The position numbers and the translations under genes were made by a program. Under the pieces are notes generated by a model. That model saw nothing but the letters and a program-made list of their open reading frames with translations. It had not been told where the DNA came from and did not search any database. Positions 1-4,985 of a DNA stretch of 5,392 nucleotides are shown here, in pieces (positions within the stretch are counted from its first letter, which is position 1; each line of letters begins with the position of its first letter). Location of the stretch: assembly GCA_034434635.1 (NCBI GenBank), contig DAOTYX010000045.1, positions 1 through 5,392 on the forward strand, written 5' to 3'. Source of the stretch: DAOTYX01 sp034434635. Its GTDB lineage: Bacteria; Chloroflexota; Anaerolineae; B4-G1; DUEL01.

Positions 1-170
1 GACAGGCCGTCACCCAAGCCCAGAAACACGCCCTGGTGACCAGAGTACACTATCTGGGTGGCTTTGTCAAGGACAGCGCTAACCTCTTGGAGTTACAGAC
101 ACTGCTGGCGATCGGTGTTGTAACTGCTCAGCTAAGCACACGGGTACCGTCAATTGGGAAGGAGGTGAGG

Positions 171-236
171 ATGGGAGAGCGATACAAAAGCCAGATCCAG
201 GTACAGAAGCAGCGAAGGGTCTTGACTGAAAACTGA
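171..236 (+). CDS. possible 21-aa leader peptide upstream of the sugar-binding protein
   Basis: A short ORF (MGERYKSQ... ending VLTEN) starts with ATG directly after AAGGAGGTGA at 159-168, which is a 10-base match to the complement of the 16S rRNA 3' end. The AGGAGG core lies five bases before the ATG, which is slightly close but usable. The TGA stop at 234-236 shares its last base with the ribosome-binding site of the binding-protein gene (AAGGAGGGG, 236-244), so ribosomes ending here would stop on the next initiation site. The peptide is short, basic and Gln/Arg/Lys-rich, with no signal sequence and no run of one amino acid that would suggest classical attenuation. It may be a translated leader that couples translation into the operon. 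It could equally be the in-frame end of a longer ORF that is open from the window edge, or chance. No homologue is recognised. Confidence 0.3.
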   Translation: MGERYKSQIQVQKQRRVLTEN

Positions 237-244
237 AGGAGGGG
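236..244 (+). promoter_or_regulatory. strong ribosome-binding site of the sugar-binding lipoprotein gene
   Basis: AAGGAGGGG ends four bases before ATG 249 and fixes that start codon. It is clearly stronger than the site before the first permease gene. This fits the usual need for more binding protein than membrane channel in ABC importers. Confidence 0.8.
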
Positions 245-248
245 AAAG

Positions 249-1589
249 ATGCTAAGGAAGCTGTACTCGCCGTTTGTGTTGCTGCTCATCGCCGTACTGT
301 TCCTTACCGCCTGTCAGGCGCCGACCGCCACTCCGGCCCCCACCCAGGCCCCGACGGAGGCCCCCACTCAGGCCCCGACGGAGGCCCCCACCGAGGCGCC
401 GCCGACAGGGCCAAGCGGACAACTGGAGATCTTCAGCTGGTGGACGGCAGGCGGGGAGGCCGAGGGCCTCGCGGCGATGCTTGAGGTCTTTCAGCAACAG
501 TACCCCAATGTCGAGGTCATCAACGCCACTGTCGCGGGCGGGGCAGGAGTGGACGCCAGGGCTGTGCTGGCCACCCGCATGCAGGGCGGATCACCGCCAG
601 GCTCCTTCCAGGTCCACGCCGGACATGAGCTGATTGACACCTATGTACGGGCGGGCCAGATGGAACCGGTTACCTTCCTCTACGAAGAAGAGGGATGGCT
701 GGACGTCTACCCTCCGGATCTGATCGACATCCTCTCCTACGAGGGCGAAATCTGGTCTGTGCCCGTCAACATCCACCGCGCCAACGTCCTGTGGTACAAC
801 ACCGCAATCTTCGAGGAGTACAACCTGCAACCACCGACGACCTGGGAGGAGTTCTTCGCCGCGGCGGAGACGCTCCAGGCTGCCGGCATCATCCCCCTGG
901 CCCTGGGTGAGACCTGGACCCAGGTTCACCTGTTCGAAACCGTGCTCCTGGGGACGTTGGGACCGGATGGCTATGCTGGCCTGTGGACCGGCGAAACGGA
1001 CTGGGGCAGCCCTGAGGTCACGGAGGCGCTGAACAACTTCGACCGGATCCTGGACTACGTCAACGAGGACTACGCCGCGCTCTCATGGGACCAGGCCACA
1101 CAACTGGTCATTGACGGCACAGCGGCCATGAATATCATGGGCGACTGGGCGGAGGGCTACTTCAAGGCTCAGGGTTGGACGCCAGGGGAGGAGTTCGGTT
1201 GGGCACCCTCACCGGGCAGCGCTGGCTCCTTCGATGCCCTCTCAGATAGCTTCGGCCTGCCGGCGAACGCGCCGAACCGCGAAGCCGTGCTTGCCTGGCT
1301 GAGGGTCTGTGGATCGCGGGAGGGCCAGGATGCCTTCAACCCGATCAAGGGGTCCATCCCGGCCCGCACTGACGGCGACCGCAGTCTGTATGACGTCTAC
1401 CTGCAGTCCGCGATGGACGACTTCGCCCAGGATCAGATCGTGCCCAGCCTGATGCACGGCGCCGCAGCAGCCCCGAGCTGGCAGCAGGACATCATAGATG
1501 CGGTGACCCTCTTCACCACCAGCCGTGATGTCGCGGCTTTCCAGGAGGCGCTGGTGTCGGCCTGTGCTGATGCCGGGGTCTGCCAGTAA
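249..1589 (+). CDS. sugar ABC transporter substrate-binding lipoprotein (glucose/mannose type)
   Basis: This is a family 1 extracellular solute-binding protein of 446 aa that captures a sugar outside the membrane for the two permeases encoded downstream. It starts with a lipoprotein signal peptide: basic MLRK, a hydrophobic stretch to about residue 18, and lipobox L19-T-A-C22, so Cys22 should carry the lipid anchor. Residues 23-57 form a Pro/Thr/Ala/Glu linker, and the globular domain begins at about L59. From memory, the domain closely matches the Thermus thermophilus glucose/galactose-binding protein (TtGBP). Shared features are IFSWW (W64-W65), VINATV.GGAGV.ARAVL.TRM (about 90-111), FQVHAG (Q121, H123), SVPVNIHR, LSW (W280), MGDWA, SDSFGLP (D333) and NP.KGSI (K367). 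The Trp, Gln, His, Asp and Lys named here fall where that protein's sugar-contacting residues lie. Glucose or a similar hexose is therefore the likely ligand; a disaccharide cannot be excluded. C439 and C445 near the end may form a disulfide. Confidence 0.93.
   Translation: MLRKLYSPFVLLLIAVLFLTACQAPTATPAPTQAPTEAPTQAPTEAPTEAPPTGPSGQLEIFSWWTAGGEAEGLAAMLEVFQQQYPNVEVINATVAGGAGVDARAVLATRMQGGSPPGSFQVHAGHELIDTYVRAGQMEPVTFLYEEEGWLDVYPPDLIDILSYEGEIWSVPVNIHRANVLWYNTAIFEEYNLQPPTTWEEFFAAAETLQAAGIIPLALGETWTQVHLFETVLLGTLGPDGYAGLWTGETDWGSPEVTEALNNFDRILDYVNEDYAALSWDQATQLVIDGTAAMNIMGDWAEGYFKAQGWTPGEEFGWAPSPGSAGSFDALSDSFGLPANAPNREAVLAWLRVCGSREGQDAFNPIKGSIPARTDGDRSLYDVYLQSAMDDFAQDQIVPSLMHGAAAAPSWQQDIIDAVTLFTTSRDVAAFQEALVSACADAGVCQ
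336..395 (+). repeat. 24-nt in-frame tandem repeat encoding the P/T-rich linker
   Basis: There are two and a half copies of a 24-base unit that encodes APTQAPTE: 336-359, 360-383 and a partial copy at 384-395. Copies 1 and 2 differ at one base (ACC versus ACT, both Thr). The half copy differs from copy 1 by CAG to GAG (Gln to Glu). The near-identity at DNA level points to recent slippage or duplication, not to slow selection on amino acids alone. The encoded segment lies between the lipidated Cys22 and the folded domain, so it acts as a flexible tether whose length could change between strains. Confidence 0.9.
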
Positions 1590-1604
1590 CGTCAACGTGT
1601 GAAC

Positions 1605-1634
1605 GGGGCAGCCCTGATCGATCAGGGCTGCCCC
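1605..1634. promoter_or_regulatory. perfect 30-bp palindrome, strong intercistronic stem-loop
   Basis: The two 15-base halves, starting GGGGCAGCCC and ending GGGCTGCCCC, are exact reverse complements. In RNA they would form a 13-bp stem (1605-1617 with 1622-1634) closed by a TCGA loop. It lies 16 bases after the stop codon of the binding-protein gene. No T-run follows, so it is not a canonical intrinsic terminator. The position fits an mRNA stability or processing element that keeps binding-protein levels above permease levels, as known for the malE-malF interval of enteric bacteria. A double-stranded-DNA-binding protein site is an alternative. The four outer C bases (1631-1634) are also used by the next hairpin. 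Confidence 0.75.
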
Positions 1635-1647
1635 ACCGCCGGTGGGG
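1631..1647 (+). promoter_or_regulatory. second hairpin overlapping the permease ribosome-binding site
   Basis: CCCCACC (1631-1637) and GGTGGGG (1641-1647) are exact reverse complements around a three-base GCC loop. GGTGGGG is also the only purine-rich stretch at a usable distance before ATG 1658 (10 bases), so this hairpin would hide a weak ribosome-binding site. Its first four C bases are the outer strand of the larger upstream palindrome, so the two full-length stems exclude each other. That the larger stem frees the site is inference from base pairing only. Confidence 0.55.
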
Positions 1648-1657
1648 ATCATTCGAT

Positions 1658-2557
1658 ATGCGTGTCCGGAAGGAGTACCTGCTGGCCATTGCCTTGATCT
1701 CACCCTCGGTGGCGGCGGTGGCCATTTTCGTCTATGGGTTCATCGGCTGGACCGCTCGGGCCTCTCTATCTGCGTGGGAGGGCCTGAACCCGGACTACAC
1801 GTTTGTGGGACTCTCCAACTTCATCACCCTGTTCAACAACCCGCGCTTCCAAATCGACCTGCGCAACACGGGCATCTTCACGGTGCTGTTCCTCGGCGCC
1901 TGCTTGACCATCGGACTCGTCCTGGCGATCCTGCTGGACCAGCATCCCCGTGGTGAAGGGGTCTTCCGCAACATCTACCTCTTCCCAATGGCCATCTCCT
2001 TCATCGTGACCGGAGTCGTCTGGCGCTGGCTCCTCAACCCCGCGACCTCCATCGAGCGCCTGAGTGGGATCAACCTGCTGTTCCATCAGGCGGGGCTGGA
2101 CTTTCTGGTCTCGAAGTGGTATACCTCGCGTCCCTTCGGAATCGCTGCAATCGTCATTCCGGCTGCCTGGCAGATGTCTGGCTTCACTATGGCGCTGTAC
2201 CTGGCCGGCCTGCGCAGCATCCCCGACGAACTGCGGGAGGCGGCCCGCGTGGACGGGGCCAGCGAATGGCAGATCTATCGTCACATCGTTCTGCCGATGC
2301 TCAAGGGCGTGACCCTGAGCGCGGTGATCATCCTCGGTCACATCTCTCTGAAGGTGTTCGATCTGGTGATGGCGATCACGCAGGAGGGCGGGGAGGGATT
2401 CTCAGCCGACGTGCCCGCGCTGAACATGTGGTATACCGCCTTTCGGGCCCTACGATTCGGCCGCGGAGCAGCCATCGCTGTCATCATCCTTCTGACTGTC
2501 GCCGTGCTGGTTGTCCCCTACCTGATCCATAACCTGCGCACGGAGGTTGAACAGTGA
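1658..2557 (+). CDS. sugar ABC transporter permease, MalF-like
   Basis: This 299-aa integral membrane subunit of a carbohydrate uptake transporter (CUT1 type, binding-protein-dependent transport inner membrane component) forms one half of the channel. About six membrane segments are visible, near residues 8-31, 72-93, 106-127, 158-185, 215-240 and 268-291. The EAA loop that docks on the ATPase is intact: E194-A-A...D199-G-A...L212-P213. The basic start MRVRK followed by a hydrophobic helix is typical of MalF-like proteins and supports ATG 1658, although its ribosome-binding site (GGTGGGG, 1641-1647) is weak and lies in a hairpin. The gene follows the binding-protein gene after 68 bases and overlaps the next permease by four bases, so the two permeases are translationally coupled. 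By partnership with the upstream lipoprotein, the substrate is probably glucose or another hexose. Confidence 0.93.
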   Translation: MRVRKEYLLAIALISPSVAAVAIFVYGFIGWTARASLSAWEGLNPDYTFVGLSNFITLFNNPRFQIDLRNTGIFTVLFLGACLTIGLVLAILLDQHPRGEGVFRNIYLFPMAISFIVTGVVWRWLLNPATSIERLSGINLLFHQAGLDFLVSKWYTSRPFGIAAIVIPAAWQMSGFTMALYLAGLRSIPDELREAARVDGASEWQIYRHIVLPMLKGVTLSAVIILGHISLKVFDLVMAITQEGGEGFSADVPALNMWYTAFRALRFGRGAAIAVIILLTVAVLVVPYLIHNLRTEVEQ

Positions 2558-3372
2558 CTCGCCGGCTGACCCGTTTCCTCCTCTACTTCCTCATGGCGAT
2601 AGCGGCAGCTTTCTATCTGATGCCTGTGTATGTGCTGCTCGTGACCGGGTTCAAGAGTTTTCAGGAAGTCAACCTGGCCACGATGTGGAACCTGCCCTCC
2701 GGGATCTACCTCGATAACTTCGCTGCCGCCTTCGAGAAGCTGCTCCCCAACCTGCGAAACAGCCTATCCCTGACTGTAACAGCCTCCATTCTCTCAGCGC
2801 TTCTGGGCTCACTGAACGGCTACGTTCTCTCCAAGTGGAAGTTCCGCGGCGCTGACGGGTTGTTTACGGCCGTGCTGTTCGGCATGTTCATCCCCTACCA
2901 GAGCATCCTCATTCCCCTGGTGCGGTTCATGCAGACGATCCACCTCTATGGGAACCTCTGGGGGCTTGTCCTGGTCCACGTCATCTATGGCATCCCCATC
3001 ACCACCCTGATCTTCCGTAACTACTACGCCAGCGTTCCAACCGAGATCGTCGAAGCAGCGCGCATGGACGGCGCTGGACTTCTGGGCATCTACCGGCACG
3101 TGATGTTGCCGCTGGCGATTCCTGGTTTCATCGTCGTGCTCATCTGGCAGTTCACGTCCATCTGGAACGAGTTCCTCTTCGCGGTGACCCTCACCGAGCC
3201 AAGATTCTGGCCGGTCACTGTCGCTCTGCAGAACCTGGCCGGCAGCCAGATCGTGGAATGGAACGTCCAGATGGCCGGCGCCCTGCTGGCCGCCCTGCCC
3301 ACACTGTTGGTCTACATTTTCCTCAGTCGCTACTTCCTGCGCGGGTTGATGGCAGGAGCGCTGAAAGGGTAG
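2554..3372 (+). CDS. sugar ABC transporter permease, MalG-like
   Basis: This is the 272-aa second channel subunit of the CUT1-type importer. The start is GTG 2554, which overlaps the TGA of the preceding gene (GTGA); GGAGGTT at 2542-2548 is a good ribosome-binding site. Hydrophobic segments are seen near residues 8-31, 70-92, 103-124, 133-155, 189-211 and 240-259. The EAA loop is E167-A-A...D172-G-A...L185-P186. The C-terminus, RYFLRGLMAGALKG, is the usual MalG-like ending, so the gene is full length. It pairs with the MalF-like subunit to form the heterodimeric pore. No ATPase gene follows, so the complex must use an ATPase encoded elsewhere. Confidence 0.94.
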   Translation: MTRRLTRFLLYFLMAIAAAFYLMPVYVLLVTGFKSFQEVNLATMWNLPSGIYLDNFAAAFEKLLPNLRNSLSLTVTASILSALLGSLNGYVLSKWKFRGADGLFTAVLFGMFIPYQSILIPLVRFMQTIHLYGNLWGLVLVHVIYGIPITTLIFRNYYASVPTEIVEAARMDGAGLLGIYRHVMLPLAIPGFIVVLIWQFTSIWNEFLFAVTLTEPRFWPVTVALQNLAGSQIVEWNVQMAGALLAALPTLLVYIFLSRYFLRGLMAGALKG

Positions 3373-3460
3373 CGGCTCTCCGCCCCCGACTGACTCGCCG
3401 TTTGCAACCCCTCGGCATTTCTGCTGACGCGCCGCTGTGGTCGGTGCCTGTCTTCCCGTC

Positions 3461-3488
3461 TTGGCAAAGCCAGCCACCCGGCTATAAT
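3461..3488 (+). promoter_or_regulatory. near-consensus sigma-70 promoter, probably giving a leaderless mRNA
   Basis: TTGGCA (3461-3466, five of six to TTGACA) and TATAAT (3483-3488, perfect) are 16 bases apart. Transcription would normally start about six to eight bases after the -10 box, at 3494-3496, which is where ATG 3496 lies. There is no Shine-Dalgarno sequence before that ATG, as expected for a leaderless message. Short inverted repeats overlap the promoter: TGGC-AAA-GCCA at 3462-3472 and AGCC-ACCC-GGCT at 3472-3483. They could bind a regulator, but this is weak. The rest of the interval from 3373 shows no terminator with a T-run. Confidence 0.7.
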
Positions 3489-3495
3489 GCCTCAT

Positions 3496-4917
3496 ATGTC
3501 ACGTCAGAGGGATGCGCTGCTGTGGCTCTTCCTGCTGGCCCTGCTGCTACGCCTGGCGGTCGTCCTGGCTGCGGCACAGATGCCGATCGGTCTGGACGAC
3601 ATGTTCCAGTACGACATGCTGGCCCGTTCCCTCGTCGCCGGCAACGGCTACCGCTGGTACGCCCAGGAGGACCTGGCCCTCATCCAGCGCTACATCCAGA
3701 TGGAAGTGCCGCCGGAATACGACCCCCGCGGCATTCTGACCAGTTTCCGCCCGCCGCTCTACCCGGCCTTCCTGGCGCTGGTGTACGCCGTCGCCGGGAC
3801 GGGGCCGCACCGCTTCCTGGCGGCCCGAATCGCGCAGGCGTTGCTGGGGGCAGGGCTGGTGCCGCTGACAGCGGGGGTGGGGCGGCGTCTCGGGCTGGAC
3901 CGACGAGCCACGCTGTGGGGAGCGGGAATCGTCGCCATCACGCCGCTGCTGGTCATCTATCCGCTGGCGCTGGTGACGGAGAACCTCTACACCCCGCTGC
4001 TTTTGGCCTCGCTCTGGGCGCTGCTGCGGGCGGTCCAGCAGGGGCGCCGGCGGGACTTCGCCCTGGCTGGCCTGCTCTGCGGCCTGGCCGCGCTGACCCG
4101 CTCGGTGGTCGCTCTCTTCGTCCCGCTGGCGGCGCTGTGGGCGTGGCTGGCGGCCCATCCCCGCCGCGCCGGGCTATGGCCGGCGGCGGCGCTGGTGGGC
4201 TGCTTCCTCGCCATCACCCTGCCGTGGTCGCTGCGCAACACGCTCCTCCACGGCAAGTTCCACTTCATCGAGTCGGCACTGGGGTACGACCTCTACCAGG
4301 GGTACCATCCGCAGAGCACCGGCACCTTCAACTGGCACATCTCGCTCGACCTGGTGCCGATCCTCGACGACGGCGAGCGCAACCGGCGGGGGATGGAGGC
4401 CTTCTGGTCGTTTGTCCGTGCCGACCCCGGCCGTGTGCCCTACCTGATGGTGCGCAAGGCCGGCTACCTGTGGGGATTGGATAAGCGGGCTTTCATCTAC
4501 TTCTACGGCAACAACTTCCTCGGCCACTGGCCGGCGGCAGGGGTGGCAGCAGCGCTGGCGGCGCTGTGCCTGCCGTTCATGCTCGTCGCTCCGGCGGGGT
4601 TGGCCGGCCTGGTGCTGGCCGCGCCTCGCCGCGAGACGGCGCTGGCGGGGTTGTTGCTGGCCTACTACACCGGCATCCATATGCTCATCCTGGCGGAGGA
4701 CCGCTTCCACGTGCCGCTGCTGCCCCTTCTGGCGCTCCTGGCCGCCGGGGCCCTGGTCGAGCGACCCTGGCGGCAGGCGCGGCCCTGGCAGAAGGGCGTG
4801 GCGCTTCTGCTCGTCCTGCTCCTGGCCCTGAACTGGGGGTGCGAACTGGCGCGCGACAGCGGCCTCCTCGCCGCCCTGCTCGGCCCTGGAGGAAACGTCC
4901 TGCATCCAGGCTACTGA
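3496..4917 (+). CDS. GT39/PMT-like integral membrane glycosyltransferase
   Basis: The product is a 473-aa polytopic protein of the GT-C fold family that includes protein O-mannosyltransferases (PMT) and ArnT. Such enzymes move a sugar from a polyprenyl-phosphate donor onto protein, lipid or polysaccharide outside the membrane. The first helix (about 7-28) is followed by the acidic catalytic motif IGLDDMFQYDMLARSL (D34-D35 in the place of the usual D-E). Further family marks are FRPPLYP (84-90), TENLYTPLLL (from T161, like the common SE-LY motif), GLAALTR, and PWSLRN (243-248) with GYDLYQGYHPQSTG downstream. About ten more hydrophobic segments follow to the end. An in-frame ATG at 3487 lies inside the -10 box of the promoter and could not be on that transcript, so I choose ATG 3496. 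The donor and acceptor cannot be told from sequence. No partner gene of a glycan pathway is in view, and the codons look more GC-rich than those of the transporter. Confidence 0.85.
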   Translation: MSRQRDALLWLFLLALLLRLAVVLAAAQMPIGLDDMFQYDMLARSLVAGNGYRWYAQEDLALIQRYIQMEVPPEYDPRGILTSFRPPLYPAFLALVYAVAGTGPHRFLAARIAQALLGAGLVPLTAGVGRRLGLDRRATLWGAGIVAITPLLVIYPLALVTENLYTPLLLASLWALLRAVQQGRRRDFALAGLLCGLAALTRSVVALFVPLAALWAWLAAHPRRAGLWPAAALVGCFLAITLPWSLRNTLLHGKFHFIESALGYDLYQGYHPQSTGTFNWHISLDLVPILDDGERNRRGMEAFWSFVRADPGRVPYLMVRKAGYLWGLDKRAFIYFYGNNFLGHWPAAGVAAALAALCLPFMLVAPAGLAGLVLAAPRRETALAGLLLAYYTGIHMLILAEDRFHVPLLPLLALLAAGALVERPWRQARPWQKGVALLLVLLLALNWGCELARDSGLLAALLGPGGNVLHPGY

Positions 4918-4929
4918 ACACAAACTACG

Positions 4930-4968
4930 GTCCGTCGTCCGTCGTCTGTCGTCCGTCGTCCGTGGTCC
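4930..4968. repeat. heptamer tandem repeat GTCCGTC, 5.6 copies
   Basis: Exact register: GTCCGTC (4930), GTCCGTC (4937), GTCTGTC (4944), GTCCGTC (4951), GTCCGTG (4958), then GTCC (4965-4968). One internal copy has C to T, and the last full copy ends in G. The array fills most of the gap between the GT39 stop codon and the ribosome-binding site of the next gene. It has no spacers, so it is not a CRISPR, and no inverted arms, so it is not a simple terminator. Short arrays of this flavour are, to my recollection, scattered between genes in some Chloroflexota genomes; that is not verified here. Confidence 0.85.
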
Positions 4969-4985
4969 AACAACAGGAGGCCCCC

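Larger units (their letters stand above)
1..248. other. upstream region of sugar transporter operon, no recognised gene
   Basis: This stretch is less GC-rich than the rest of the window by eye. The frame starting at base 3 stays open from the window edge to the TGA at 234-236 (77 codons), so it could be the tail of an upstream gene. However, the translation has no motif I recognise and a run of this length can occur by chance. I could not find a convincing -35/-10 pair; TTGACT at 222-227 is too close to the ribosome-binding site to serve the next gene. Two weak inverted repeats lie side by side, at 126-137 (GCTCAGCTAAGC, 10 of 12 positions symmetric) and 140-150 (ACGG-GTA-CCGT). They could be an operator for a sugar-responsive repressor, but nothing else supports that. 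Confidence 0.4.

Noticed and set aside
126..150. LacI-type operator before the sugar operon
   Set aside because: The two inverted repeats are imperfect or very short, and no promoter elements could be placed next to them, so this is mentioned only as a possibility in the upstream-region entry.
3..236. Tail of an upstream protein-coding gene in the frame open from the window edge
   Set aside because: Not excluded, but not supported: 77 codons without a stop can arise by chance and the translation matches no family I know. Only the 21-codon ORF with the strong ribosome-binding site was listed, at low confidence.
1605..1634. Intrinsic (rho-independent) terminator after the binding-protein gene
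   Set aside because: The stem is very strong but the bases after it are ACCGCCGG, with no T-run, and the same operon continues 24 bases later.
1242..1703. 153-codon antisense open frame spanning the end of the binding-protein gene and the hairpin region
   Set aside because: No recognisable domain, no ribosome-binding site, and it crosses the strong palindrome; the sense gene is certain.
3372..3383. Small hairpin (GCGG-CTCT-CCGC) at the stop codon of the MalG-like gene as an operon terminator
   Set aside because: A four-base stem without a T-run is too weak to call.
3258..4484. 408-codon open frame on the + strand overlapping the GT39 gene
   Set aside because: It is a GC-rich shadow: Arg/Gly/Ala/Pro-rich low-complexity translation with no motif, running across the end of the MalG-like gene and in a different frame from the well-supported GT39 protein.
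4174..4923. 249-codon open frame on the - strand opposite the GT39 gene
   Set aside because: The translation is rich in Gln, Arg and Gly with no membrane or domain pattern, as expected for the antisense of a Leu/Ala-rich membrane protein gene in GC-rich DNA.
4930..4968. Short CRISPR-like array
   Set aside because: The seven-base units are directly adjacent with no spacers, and no cas gene is present.
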